Of a stretch of 60,771 nt of DNA, positions 49,238 through 57,871 are shown piece by piece; position 1 is the first letter of the stretch; the number at the start of each line of letters is the position of its first letter. Below the pieces are notes generated by a model that was given only the letters and a program-made list of their open reading frames with translations, was not told the DNA's origin and made no database searches. The position numbers were made by a program, and so were the translations under genes. The stretch is taken from assembly GCA_965660935.1 (NCBI GenBank), contig CBFIBR010000011.1, positions 1 through 60,771 on the forward strand, given 5' to 3'. The stretch comes from UBA1172 sp002457135. Its GTDB lineage: Bacteria; Pseudomonadota; Alphaproteobacteria; Puniceispirillales; UBA1172.

Positions 49238-49974
49238 TCCAGTTGCTCAACGTCGACGATATCTCGGTTTCCTTTGACGGGTTCAAGGCGATCAACGGGC
49301 TCAGCTTTGATATCGGATCAGCAGAACTGCGCGCCATCATCGGGCCAAACGGTGCTGGCAAAACAACCTTCATGGATATTGTCACCGGCAAGACGAGGCC
49401 TGATGCCGGTGATGTCCGCTGGGGTGAGAAGGGCGTTTCGCTGCTGCGCAAATCCGAGGCCCAGATTGCCCAGCTCGGCATTGGGCGCAAATTCCAGAAA
49501 CCGACCGTTTTCGAAACCCAGTCTGTTTATGACAACCTGATGATGGCGCTGGCCAACAGCCGCAACCCGTTTTCGGTCCTGTCCTATAAACGCAGCCGGG
49601 GTGATGATGACAAGATTGAAGACCTCGCGGGCCAGATTAACTTGATGGAACAGCTGGATGTGCTGGCGGGTGCGCTCAGCCACGGGCAGAAACAATGGCT
49701 TGAGATCGGCATGCTGCTGGCGCAGGACCCCAAGCTGTTGCTGGTTGATGAACCCGCTGCCGGCATGACAGCACCTGAACGCGCGGTGACGGTCAAATTG
49801 CTGAAACAGCTGGCGGCTTCACGCGCGGTTGTTGTGGTTGAACATGACATGGAATTCATCCGCCAGCTGGAATGCCGGATCACGGTCCTGCATGAAGGAT
49901 CGGTTCTCGCCGAAGGCCAGATTGATTTTGTCATGCAAAATCAGGATGTGATTGATGTTTATCTGGGACGATAA
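49234..49974 (+). CDS. urtD: Urea ABC transporter ATP-binding protein UrtD
   Basis: The 246-residue protein has Walker A GPNGAGKTT, FQKPTVFETQSVYDNLMMAL (UrtD-type Q-loop region), signature LSHGQKQWLEIGMLLAQ, Walker B LLLVDEPAAGMTAPE and the switch His (VVVEHDMEFIRQL). GQKQWLEIG with Trp is characteristic of UrtD. It supplies energy for urea import along with UrtE. The frame is open further upstream, but ATG 49234 overlaps the urtC stop and gives the normal N-terminus (LLNVDDISVSFDGF). Confidence 0.95.
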   Translation: MIQLLNVDDISVSFDGFKAINGLSFDIGSAELRAIIGPNGAGKTTFMDIVTGKTRPDAGDVRWGEKGVSLLRKSEAQIAQLGIGRKFQKPTVFETQSVYDNLMMALANSRNPFSVLSYKRSRGDDDKIEDLAGQINLMEQLDVLAGALSHGQKQWLEIGMLLAQDPKLLLVDEPAAGMTAPERAVTVKLLKQLAASRAVVVVEHDMEFIRQLECRITVLHEGSVLAEGQIDFVMQNQDVIDVYLGR

Positions 49975-49976
49975 CG

Positions 49977-50672
49977 ATGCTAAACGCTGAAAATATTACC
50001 CTCCATTATGGTTCATCCCAGATATTGCACGGTGTTTCGGTGCTGGCCAAGCTGGGTGAGATCACCTGCGTGATGGGGTCAAACGGTGTTGGCAAAACCT
50101 CGCTCTTGAGGGTTCTTTCCGGCACCCACCCCAGCAGCAGCGGCACCTATGAGCTGGATGGTGAGAATGTGACCCGTTACCGGGCTGATGAGCTGGCCAA
50201 ATCGGGTGTCGCCTATGTTCCGCAGGGCCGCCTGATTTTCCCGATGCTGACGGTGCGTGAAAACCTGCAAACAGGGTTTGCCTGTCTTGACCGGGACGAC
50301 CATTTTATTCCCGATGATATTTACGCCCTGTTCCCTGTGCTAAAGACCATGCTGGACCGGCGGGGCGGTGATCTGTCGGGTGGCCAGCAGCAGCAACTGG
50401 CGATTGCCCGCGCCCTCATCACCAGGCCGAGGCTGTTGCTGCTTGATGAGCCGACCGAGGGTATTCAGCCCAATATCATCACCCAGATCGGTGAAGTCAT
50501 CGCGCACCTGAAATCACAGCAGGACATGGCGATTATCCTGGTTGAGCAATATTTTGATTTTGCTTTTGGACTGGCGGATCAGATTTATGCCATGATGCGG
50601 GGAGAGATTGTTTATGAAAGCCGCAAATCAAAAATCAGCAAAACCAAGCTGCGAAAATCGGTTGGAGTCTAG
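49977..50672 (+). CDS. urtE: Urea ABC transporter ATP-binding protein UrtE
   Basis: The 231-residue protein is the short LivF-type subunit: Walker A GSNGVGKTS, YVPQGRLIFPMLTVRENLQTG (UrtE block), signature LSGGQQQQLAIARALI, Walker B LLLLDEPTEGIQPNI and EQYFDFAFGLAD. It lies 2 bp behind urtD. The stop is 3 bp before the ureD ATG, so transport and hydrolysis genes form one operon. Confidence 0.95.
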   Translation: MLNAENITLHYGSSQILHGVSVLAKLGEITCVMGSNGVGKTSLLRVLSGTHPSSSGTYELDGENVTRYRADELAKSGVAYVPQGRLIFPMLTVRENLQTGFACLDRDDHFIPDDIYALFPVLKTMLDRRGGDLSGGQQQQLAIARALITRPRLLLLDEPTEGIQPNIITQIGEVIAHLKSQQDMAIILVEQYFDFAFGLADQIYAMMRGEIVYESRKSKISKTKLRKSVGV

Positions 50673-50675
50673 TGC

Positions 50676-51485
50676 ATGGACGGCATGAGCCTGACACCTG
50701 CCCTGCAACGCGCTAAAGGCCAGGTTGCGCTGCATCTCAGCGGCGACAAGATTGAACGGCTTTACCAGTCGGGTTGCGCCAAATTGATGCTGCCCAAAAC
50801 ATACGGCCCGATGCGGGAGGCTGTCATCCTCAACACCGCTGGCGGCATCACCGGTGGTGACAGGCTGGATATTGAACTGAAAGCGGCGGGATGCGCGCTG
50901 GCCGCCACCACCCAGACCGCCGAAAGACTGTATCGCAGCAGCACATCACCCGCCCGGATTGCGGTGAACCTGCATGCCGCATCAGGGGCAGTGCTGCACT
51001 GGATGCCGCAGGAAACCATCATCTTTGACGGCGCCGGGGTGGATCGCACCATCAGGCTGGATATGGATAATGCCAGCACCTGCCTCCTGGCAGAGACCAT
51101 CGTTCTGGGTCGTCAGGCCATGGGTGAGCAGGTCAGGGCCGGTCATTTCACCGATAACTGGCGGCTCTACCGTGATGGCAGGCTGTTCCATGCCGAATCC
51201 GTCAGGCTGACCGGCGATATCGCCGCGATCATGGCGGCCAGTGCAGGCGGCAACGGGGCCAGGATGCTGACCACCATCCTCTATGCCGGGGATGATGCCG
51301 AACAGCAGGGCCGGATGATCGAACCCCTTGTGGGGCAATGCCGCTCAATCTGCGCTGCCTCATTCTGGGGGGACAGGCTGGTGATCAGGCTGGCCAGCCC
51401 GCACCCGCCAACGGCGAGAGCTGATATCAACACGCTGCTGGGTGCGTTGCGCCAGCAGCCCATGCCACGTGTCTGGCAGATGTAA
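50676..51485 (+). CDS. ureD: Urease accessory protein UreD
   Basis: The 269-residue protein has LMLPKTYGPMREAVILNTAGGITGGD, TQTAERLYRS, LHWMPQETIIFDGA and ETIVLGRQAMGEQV, the UreD blocks. UreD scaffolds the urease apoenzyme with UreF and UreG for nickel insertion. ATG at 50676 lies 3 bp behind urtE; a second ATG at 50685 is possible. As in many alphaproteobacteria the order is ureD before the structural genes. Confidence 0.94.
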   Translation: MDGMSLTPALQRAKGQVALHLSGDKIERLYQSGCAKLMLPKTYGPMREAVILNTAGGITGGDRLDIELKAAGCALAATTQTAERLYRSSTSPARIAVNLHAASGAVLHWMPQETIIFDGAGVDRTIRLDMDNASTCLLAETIVLGRQAMGEQVRAGHFTDNWRLYRDGRLFHAESVRLTGDIAAIMAASAGGNGARMLTTILYAGDDAEQQGRMIEPLVGQCRSICAASFWGDRLVIRLASPHPPTARADINTLLGALRQQPMPRVWQM

Positions 51486-51504
51486 TGTGAACTAGGAGGC
51501 AGAC

Positions 51505-51807
51505 GTGAAACTGAGTCCGAGGGAAAAAGACAAATTGCTGGTTTCAATGGCCGCCATGGTGGCCCGCAACCGCAAAGAAAGAGGGGTGAAACTGAATTAC
51601 CCCGAGGCGATTGCCCTGATCACTGATTTCGTTGTTGAGGGCGCACGCGATGGCCGTTCCGTCGCTGATCTGATGGAGGCCGGGGCGCATGTGGTCGGGG
51701 TTGATGACTGCATGGAAGGGATCGCCGAGATGATCCATGACGTTCAGGTCGAAGCCACCTTCCCTGATGGCACCAAGCTGGTCACGGTGCACCACCCAAT
51801 CCGATAG
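51505..51807 (+). CDS. ureA: Urease gamma subunit UreA
   Basis: The 100-residue protein begins MKLSPREKDKLLVSMAAMVA and includes RGVKLNYPEAIALITDFVVEGARDG and HDVQVEATFPDGTKLVTVH, the classic gamma subunit. AGGAGG lies about nine bases before the ATG. It joins UreB and UreC as a trimer of heterotrimers that hydrolyses urea to ammonia and carbamate in the cytoplasm. Confidence 0.97.
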   Translation: MKLSPREKDKLLVSMAAMVARNRKERGVKLNYPEAIALITDFVVEGARDGRSVADLMEAGAHVVGVDDCMEGIAEMIHDVQVEATFPDGTKLVTVHHPIR

Positions 51808-51820
51808 AGGAGAGCAAGCC

Positions 51821-52126
51821 ATGATCCCAGGCGAAATTCTGACAAAAGACGATGATATCCTGCTCAACGCAGACCGGGAGCCGTTGCGCCTCACCGTTGC
51901 CAACACAGGCGACCGGCCGGTTCAGGTGGGCAGCCATTATCATTTTTACGAAACCAATGCAGCGCTTTCCTTTGACCGGGAGGCTGCACGAGGCATGCGG
52001 CTGGATATCGCGGCCGGAACCGCTGTCCGGTTTGAACCGGGTCAGGAACGTGAAGTGCAGCTGGTGCCGTATGGCGGCAAGCGGGCGGTTTACGGGTTCA
52101 ACCAGAAAGTCATGGGAGCGCTCTGA
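51821..52126 (+). CDS. ureB: Urease beta subunit UreB
   Basis: The 101-residue protein starts MIPGEILTKDDDILLNADRE and has TVANTGDRPVQVGSHYHFYETN and GYHGNNKV-like ending (AVYGFNQKVMGAL), with AAGTAVRFEPGQEREVQLV in the centre. GAGGAGAG upstream marks the start; the open frame further left is not used. Its stop overlaps ureC by one base (TGATG). Confidence 0.96.
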   Translation: MIPGEILTKDDDILLNADREPLRLTVANTGDRPVQVGSHYHFYETNAALSFDREAARGMRLDIAAGTAVRFEPGQEREVQLVPYGGKRAVYGFNQKVMGAL

Positions 52127-53835
52127 TGCCGGTATCACTTTCAAGGAAAATCTATGCTGACATGTACGGCCCGACCACGGGCGACAAGGTCAGGCTGGCG
52201 GATACAGAGCTGTTTATCGAGGTTGAACGTGACCTCACCAACTATGGTGATGAGGTCAAATTCGGTGGCGGCAAGGTGATCAGGGATGGCATGGGCCAGT
52301 CCCAGGTATCGCGTGCTGACGGCGCGGTTGATACCGTCATCACCAACGCGCTGATTGTCGATGCCAGCGGTATCTACAAGGCGGATGTCGGGCTGAAGGA
52401 CGGGATCATTCACGCCATTGGCAAGGCCGGTAACCCCGACACCCAGGAAGGCGTCAATATCATCATTGGCCCGTCAACTGAGGCCATTGCCGGTGAGGGC
52501 CATATCCTGACAGCGGGCGGTTTTGACAGCCATATCCATTTCATCTGCCCACAGCAGATTGATGATGCCCTGCATTCCGGGCTGACCACCATGCTGGGTG
52601 GCGGCACCGGCCCTGCCCATGGAACGCTGGCGACAACCTGTACCCCGGGGGCGTGGCATATCTCCCGGATGCTGCAATCAGCCGATGGTTTTGCCATGAA
52701 CCTTGCCTTCGCCGGTAAGGGCAATGCTGCCCTGCCCGCCGCGCTTGAGGAACAGATCACGGCGGGGGCCTGTGCGCTGAAACTGCATGAAGACTGGGGG
52801 ACGACACCGGCGGCGATCGACAATTGCCTGAACGTTGCCGATGCCATGGATATTCAGGTGATGATCCACACCGACACACTCAATGAAAGCGGCTTTGTTG
52901 AGAATACCATTGCCGCCATGAAAGGCCGCACGATCCATGCCTTTCACACTGAGGGCGCGGGTGGCGGGCATGCCCCCGATATCATCAAGGTCTGCGGTGA
53001 GGCGCATGTCATCCCGTCATCAACCAACCCGACCCGGCCCTATACCGTGAACACGCTGGAAGAACACCTCGACATGCTGATGGTCTGCCATCACCTTGAC
53101 CGGTCAATCCCCGAAGACGTGGCCTTCGCCGAAAGCCGGATCAGGAAAGAGACCATCGCCGCCGAGGACATTCTGCATGATATGGGTGCGTTTTCGATTA
53201 TTGCATCGGACAGTCAGGCCATGGGCCGTGTGGGTGAGGTGATCACCCGGACCTGGCAGACAGCGCATAAAATGAAAGTCCAGCGGGGCCGCCTTGCTGA
53301 TGAGACAGGCGATAATGACAATCTGCGGGTCAAACGCTATATCGCCAAATACACAATCAACCCCGCCATCTGCCACGGGATTTCAGCCCATATCGGCAGT
53401 ATCGAGGCTGGCAAGCGGGCTGATCTGGTTCTCTGGAACCCTGCCTTTTTCGGCGTCAAGCCTGAGATGGTTCTGCTGGGCGGCAGCATCGCGGTTGCCC
53501 AGATGGGGGACCCGAATGCCTCCATCCCGACACCGCAACCGGTTTACACCCGGCCCATGTTTGCCTCATTCGGGCGGTCGGTTGAACAATCGGCGGTGAG
53601 TTTCGTCAGCCAGGCGGCCGAGGATCAGGGTGTTGGCGCTGAACTCGGGCTGGCCAAACAGACACGGGCGGTCCGGAACACGCGGTCGATTTCCAAAAAC
53701 GACATGGTGATGAACAGCCATCAGCCAGAGATCGAGGTTCATCCTGAAACCTATGAAGTGCGTGCCGACGGGGAGCTGCTGACCTGTGAGCCGGCCGAAG
53801 AACTGCCCATGGCGCAACGCTATTTCCTGTTCTGA
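52126..53835 (+). CDS. ureC: Urease alpha (catalytic) subunit UreC
   Basis: The 569-residue protein has the whole active site: the nickel HxH in FDSHIHFICPQQ, the carbamylated Lys in ALKLHEDWG, nickel His residues in MIHTDTLNESG and FHTEGAGGGHAPD, the flap MVCHHLDRSIPEDVAFAESR with the mobile Cys-His, and Asp in ASDSQAMGRVGEVITRTWQ. MYGPTTGDKVRLADT at the N-terminus is invariant. All residues needed for activity are present and the length is standard, so an active enzyme is expected. Confidence 0.98.
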   Translation: MPVSLSRKIYADMYGPTTGDKVRLADTELFIEVERDLTNYGDEVKFGGGKVIRDGMGQSQVSRADGAVDTVITNALIVDASGIYKADVGLKDGIIHAIGKAGNPDTQEGVNIIIGPSTEAIAGEGHILTAGGFDSHIHFICPQQIDDALHSGLTTMLGGGTGPAHGTLATTCTPGAWHISRMLQSADGFAMNLAFAGKGNAALPAALEEQITAGACALKLHEDWGTTPAAIDNCLNVADAMDIQVMIHTDTLNESGFVENTIAAMKGRTIHAFHTEGAGGGHAPDIIKVCGEAHVIPSSTNPTRPYTVNTLEEHLDMLMVCHHLDRSIPEDVAFAESRIRKETIAAEDILHDMGAFSIIASDSQAMGRVGEVITRTWQTAHKMKVQRGRLADETGDNDNLRVKRYIAKYTINPAICHGISAHIGSIEAGKRADLVLWNPAFFGVKPEMVLLGGSIAVAQMGDPNASIPTPQPVYTRPMFASFGRSVEQSAVSFVSQAAEDQGVGAELGLAKQTRAVRNTRSISKNDMVMNSHQPEIEVHPETYEVRADGELLTCEPAEELPMAQRYFLF

Positions 53836-53858
53836 TACAACCGGTGACTGAAAAGACC

Positions 53859-54329
53859 ATGAATATAGCCCATGAAATCAGGAGCGGGATCACCGCCAGT
53901 TCGGCTGATGCCATGATCACGCTGGATTATGAAGGCCGGTTCCTGCGCCGCAAATTGCTGAAAACCGATACAGGTGAGGCGTTTCTGGTTGAGCTGCCGG
54001 AAACACGGTCGCTTTCTGCCAATGACGGGTTTGTGCTGGATGACGGGCGTGTTATCGGTATCCTGCCAAAACCTGAACCGTTGCTGAAAATCACGCATCC
54101 TGATCTCGCCCGGATAGCCTGGCATATCGGCAACCGGCACACGCCCTGCCAGATTGAGCCAGGCCATATGCTGATCCAGCAGGATCATGTGCTGGAGAGA
54201 ATGCTCAGCCAGCTTGGGGCATCGCTTGAAAAGCTGGATGCGCCCTTCACCCCCGAAGGCGGTGCCTATGGTCATGGCCGGACCCATAGCCATGATCATC
54301 ATCATGATCATTCGGGCCACCATCATTGA
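53859..54329 (+). CDS. ureE: Urease nickel chaperone UreE
   Basis: The 156-residue protein has LDYEGRFLRRKLLKTD, FLVELPETRSLSANDGFVLDDGRVI and the C-terminal domain AWHIGNRHTPCQIEPGHML with the central metal His, then HVLERMLSQLGA. It ends with a His-rich nickel-binding tail (HGRTHSHDHHHDHSGHHH). It delivers nickel to the UreDFG complex. ATG at 53859 is preferred; a GTG at 53844 is in frame and would add five residues. Confidence 0.94.
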   Translation: MNIAHEIRSGITASSADAMITLDYEGRFLRRKLLKTDTGEAFLVELPETRSLSANDGFVLDDGRVIGILPKPEPLLKITHPDLARIAWHIGNRHTPCQIEPGHMLIQQDHVLERMLSQLGASLEKLDAPFTPEGGAYGHGRTHSHDHHHDHSGHHH

Positions 54330-54338
54330 GCCAGCACC

Positions 54339-54977
54339 ATGACTGATCAATATCATGACATGATGGTGTTGCAGGCCTGGTTTTCACCGGCCTTTCCCAC
54401 CGGTGCGTTCAGCTATTCGCATGGGCTGGAAACAGCCATTCAGGAAGAACGGGTGTATGATGCCGCCAGCCTCAAGGACTGGATTGCCACAATCCTCGAT
54501 CATGGATCAGGCCGCAATGATGCGCTTTTTATCAAGGCGGCTTATGATGGTGATGAGGCGGTCAATGATCTCTGCCTCAGCCTCTGTTCCAGCAGGGAAC
54601 GCCAGCAGGAGACCGTTGAACTGGGCCAGGCTTTCATCCGCACGGTGAACGCAAGTTATGATGTTGACCTGCCGGACGGGCTGGCCTATCCGGTTGCGGT
54701 GGGGCAGGCGGCCCGGCAGATGGGGCTTGACCTTGAGCTCACGATCCAAGGTTATTTGCAGGCCTTTGCCGCCAGCCTGATCTCGGTTGGCGTGCGCATT
54801 ATCCCGGTTGGCCAGCAGGCGGGGCAGGATTGCCTCGTTGCTCTGACCCCGACCATCAGGACCCTGGCCGAGGGGCTCAGCCAGGCTTCATTGAATGAGC
54901 TGGGGGGCGCGGCCTTCCTGTCTGATCTGATGGCCATGAAGCATGAGCAATCATCGCCGAGGATTTACCGAACATGA
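54339..54977 (+). CDS. ureF: Urease accessory protein UreF
   Basis: The 212-residue helical protein includes WFSPAFPTGAFSYSHGLETAI, WIATILDHGSGRNDALF and YPVAVGQAARQMG with PVGQQAGQDCLVAL, the UreF landmarks. UreF works as a checkpoint in the UreD-UreF-UreG activation complex. Its final four bases overlap the ureG start (ATGA). Confidence 0.94.
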   Translation: MTDQYHDMMVLQAWFSPAFPTGAFSYSHGLETAIQEERVYDAASLKDWIATILDHGSGRNDALFIKAAYDGDEAVNDLCLSLCSSRERQQETVELGQAFIRTVNASYDVDLPDGLAYPVAVGQAARQMGLDLELTIQGYLQAFAASLISVGVRIIPVGQQAGQDCLVALTPTIRTLAEGLSQASLNELGGAAFLSDLMAMKHEQSSPRIYRT

Positions 54978-55642
54978 CCGCGCCCAAGACTACCCCAGCC
55001 CAAACCACTTCATCCGGCACAACAAGAAACAGCTTTCGCCACGGCCCGTTGCGGGTGGGGATCGGCGGGCCGGTGGGCGCGGGGAAAACCAGCATGACCG
55101 AGGCGCTGTGCCGGGCGCTGGCCGATGATATCTCAATGGCTGTCATCACCAACGATATCTACACCCGTGAGGATGCCGATTATCTGGTGAGGGCGCAGGC
55201 CCTCCCCTCCGAACGTATTGCCGGGGTTGAAACGGGCGGCTGCCCGCATACCGCCATCCGTGAAGATGCCTCGGTCAATCTGGCGGCGATGGAAGACCTC
55301 AGGCAACGCTTCCCTGATCTTGAGTTGATCCTGCTTGAATCAGGGGGTGATAATCTGGCGGCGACCTTCAGCCCTGAGCTGGTTGACCTCACCATCTATG
55401 TCATTGATGTGTGCATGGGCGCGGATATCCCGCGCAAGAAAGGCCCGGCCCTGATGAAATCCGACATGCTGGTGGTGAACAAGATTGAGCTGGCGGAACA
55501 TGTTGATGTTGACCTCGACCAGATGCGTCAGGACACCGCCGATAACAGGGGTGACCGCCCCTTCATTTTCGGCTCAATGCGAAAAGGTGTAGGCGTGCCA
55601 GAACTGGCCGATTTCCTGAAAACACAAGGCGGTTTGCATTAG
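54974..55642 (+). CDS. ureG: Urease accessory GTPase UreG
   Basis: The 222-residue protein has P-loop GIGGPVGAGKTSM, VITNDIYTREDADYL, ERIAGVETGGCPHTAIREDAS (metal CPH motif), LILLESGGDNLAATFSP, IYVIDVCMGADIPRKKGP and NKIELAEHV. UreG hydrolyses GTP to drive nickel insertion into urease. The first 20 residues form a Thr/Pro-rich leader not found in most UreG. A weak hairpin (GGGGC/GCCCC, 55656-55672) follows the stop and may end the operon. Confidence 0.96.
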   Translation: MTAPKTTPAQTTSSGTTRNSFRHGPLRVGIGGPVGAGKTSMTEALCRALADDISMAVITNDIYTREDADYLVRAQALPSERIAGVETGGCPHTAIREDASVNLAAMEDLRQRFPDLELILLESGGDNLAATFSPELVDLTIYVIDVCMGADIPRKKGPALMKSDMLVVNKIELAEHVDVDLDQMRQDTADNRGDRPFIFGSMRKGVGVPELADFLKTQGGLH

Positions 55643-55804
55643 GCGGGGTTGGGGTGGGGCTGAACTTGCCCCGGGTGAAATAAATATTTCAGCATCTTTA
55701 TGGTGAATGGTTTTCTGCCATGTATAATGAAATATATATCCTCTTGATCATTCCTTTTTTTGACTGTCCGGCCCATTGCTTCCTGAATAGAAGAACCCTG
55801 AACC

Positions 55805-57712
55805 ATGACGCAGATACAATTTCAAGATGTCCTCCGTGATGCCGTTCAGTCACTGTTTGGGACCAATCCTTCTGCCGAGGAACTCATCGATGCTTACCCT
55901 GAGGCGCATCGCACCGGTACGGCCAGCATCCAGACCGGCGGTGGCACTTTCTTTGATATTTTTGCCAAAAAGGGCAGGGATGAATGGCGGGAGGTTGAAC
56001 GGCTGATTTCCCATTTCAGCGATCTCGGTATCCGGCAATCCGCGCTCATTCGCGGTGATTTCCTCTTTGGGTATGAGCCGCAGCCCTATGACGTGATCAA
56101 GGCGATGGTTTTTGAATTCGCCGAAATGGGCATGAACATCTTGCAGAATTTCCATGGCATGAATGATGCGCGATGCCTTGTCGGGGTTGCAAAGGCCGTG
56201 GGTGAGGCGCGGGCCGCCGGGCATGATATCATCGCCCAAGGCACCATCTGTATCGAGGACAACCCCAATATCACGGTTGAGGGGTGCCTCCTCTTCGCTC
56301 AGCAACTGGTGGATATGGGGCATGTCGGGTTCTACCTGAAATCGGCAAGCGGGCGCCTGGATCACGACTTTGTCTATGCGCTCACGTCAGGGCTTTACCG
56401 TGATTTCCCTGATCACGATATCACCATCCATGCGCATTCGACCTATGGTGAGGCCCCGGCCTGTTACATGGCGGCGGCGATTGCGGCGGTGGAACACGGC
56501 AAGTCGATTACAATGGATGTGCAGCATCCCGCGCTGGCCGGGTCAACCGCGCAGCCAAGCATGAACAAAATGGCGGGGCTGATCAAAAACCACCCTGATC
56601 CCCGAATCAAATCCAATTGCCCCGAGCTGAATATTGACGCGATCAAGGCCAGCATGTTTTCGCTCTATGGATTGCGGTTCCGGTATCGTGAATTTGAATC
56701 CTCCTATAACCCGACGCTGGTGGAGGCGATGTATGTGGCGCGCACCCCGGGCGGGGCTTCGGCAACGCTGAAATCCATTCCCGGGCTGGTGGAAACGCTG
56801 GGCCGGTTGCTGGGCAAGCCTGAAAAGCACGCTGACTGGGATCACATCCAGACCGAAATTTACAAGATGCAGGCCGAAATCCTGAAAGACCTGGGCCAGC
56901 CTACCCAGGTGACGCCCTATGCCGCCAACACCACGGGCCAGGCGGCGTTGTCGCTATGGCATCACCTCGAAGGCCGTAACAAGTACCACAGCCTGTTCCC
57001 CGGGATTGCTGATTATCTGGTCGGTCGGCATGGCAATATTCCTGACAGCGTCAATCCTGATCTGGCCCGCAAAGCGCTGGATCAGGCTGGCCTGACGGAA
57101 ACCGAAAGCTATGTCATCTCAACCGACCGGCCCGAAGGCCTGCCCGAGGCCGAGGCCAGGTTGATCAGTGCCGGGCTGGAAAACCCGACACGGAGGCAGA
57201 AGGTATCAGCCGCCCTCCTGAAAGACTCGGGGCAGTTTCAGGCCATTGAGCATATTCTGGCCTGTCACAAGGAAACCAACCAGCCCCAGCCGGTGCCTGA
57301 ATTGCCGTATTATGCCCGTCCGCCTCAACCCATGCTCAGGCCGGATGGCATCGGGTTTAACCGTGATGTGAGGGATGCTGTCAACATTGTTGGCGGGTAT
57401 TCGAAATTGCAGGAAATCGCAGAGCGGGCATTGCACCTCAAGCAACTGGCGGACCGCCATTACATCTTCCCCGAAGGTGAGGAAGACCTAGAGGAAGAGT
57501 GGTACACCTCCAATATAGCAAAGCTGGCTGACCTGATGGACAGCATCCCGGTCATGCTGGAAGATGCCAATTTTTCCTATGGCCAGAAAATGATCATGCT
57601 GGATAACGAAAGCTCAAACAATATCCATCAGGCGATCCGCGATGCCGTTGATCAAAAGGCGTTTGGCCTCTATGACTTCATTATCAAGGCGATTGAGGAA
57701 CGGAAGTCCTAG
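55805..57712 (+). CDS. Divergent carboxyltransferase of the pyruvate carboxylase/OadA type
   Basis: The 635-residue protein aligns by eye with the biotin-dependent carboxyltransferase (HMGL-like TIM barrel plus conserved carboxylase domain): QTGGGTFFDIF (compare WGGATFD), ALIRGDFLFGYEP (compare MLLRGANAVGY), NILQNFHGMNDARC, GHVGFYLKSASG with the Lys (about 179) that is carbamylated in pyruvate carboxylase, HAHSTYG (His209, His211) and GSTAQPSMNKM with the catalytic Thr (about 248). Changed positions: RDAH has become EAH, KDMAG is KSASG, HTHDT is HAHST. No biotin carboxylase, biotin carrier or biotin attachment Lys is near or within the protein. Role unknown; it may be a metal-dependent decarboxylase or aldolase. 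No close neighbour on the same strand but ureG 160 bp upstream. Confidence 0.7.
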   Translation: MTQIQFQDVLRDAVQSLFGTNPSAEELIDAYPEAHRTGTASIQTGGGTFFDIFAKKGRDEWREVERLISHFSDLGIRQSALIRGDFLFGYEPQPYDVIKAMVFEFAEMGMNILQNFHGMNDARCLVGVAKAVGEARAAGHDIIAQGTICIEDNPNITVEGCLLFAQQLVDMGHVGFYLKSASGRLDHDFVYALTSGLYRDFPDHDITIHAHSTYGEAPACYMAAAIAAVEHGKSITMDVQHPALAGSTAQPSMNKMAGLIKNHPDPRIKSNCPELNIDAIKASMFSLYGLRFRYREFESSYNPTLVEAMYVARTPGGASATLKSIPGLVETLGRLLGKPEKHADWDHIQTEIYKMQAEILKDLGQPTQVTPYAANTTGQAALSLWHHLEGRNKYHSLFPGIADYLVGRHGNIPDSVNPDLARKALDQAGLTETESYVISTDRPEGLPEAEARLISAGLENPTRRQKVSAALLKDSGQFQAIEHILACHKETNQPQPVPELPYYARPPQPMLRPDGIGFNRDVRDAVNIVGGYSKLQEIAERALHLKQLADRHYIFPEGEEDLEEEWYTSNIAKLADLMDSIPVMLEDANFSYGQKMIMLDNESSNNIHQAIRDAVDQKAFGLYDFIIKAIEERKS

Positions 57713-57746
57713 CGGGGGCGCTAAGGGCGGAGGCTGAAGGGTGACC
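57709..57746. repeat. Weak 12-13 bp repeat behind the carboxyltransferase stop
   Basis: Segments ctagcgggggcg (57709-57720), ctaagggcggagg (57721-57733) and ctgaagggtgacc (57734-57746) share the start CT(A/G)A and a GGG core. They place TAG, TAA and TGA at 57710, 57722 and 57735, where 57710 is the gene's own stop. This is the least certain of the stop-linked repeats. Confidence 0.4.
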
Positions 57747-57871
57747 TCGTGCTCATGACCGCTGATCTTGTATTGCGACAGGGCAGGGGTTACATTGTTG
57801 CCACAACCTTGGATGGGCACTGTTCCGGGTTTCTAACAGTTTTAGAGTGAGATGTTTTTGCGAGTGTTGTC

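Noticed and set aside
54270..54329. CATGATCAT-type repeat at the end of ureE
   Set aside because: It codes the His-rich nickel-binding tail usual in UreE and is not counted in the stop-linked repeats.
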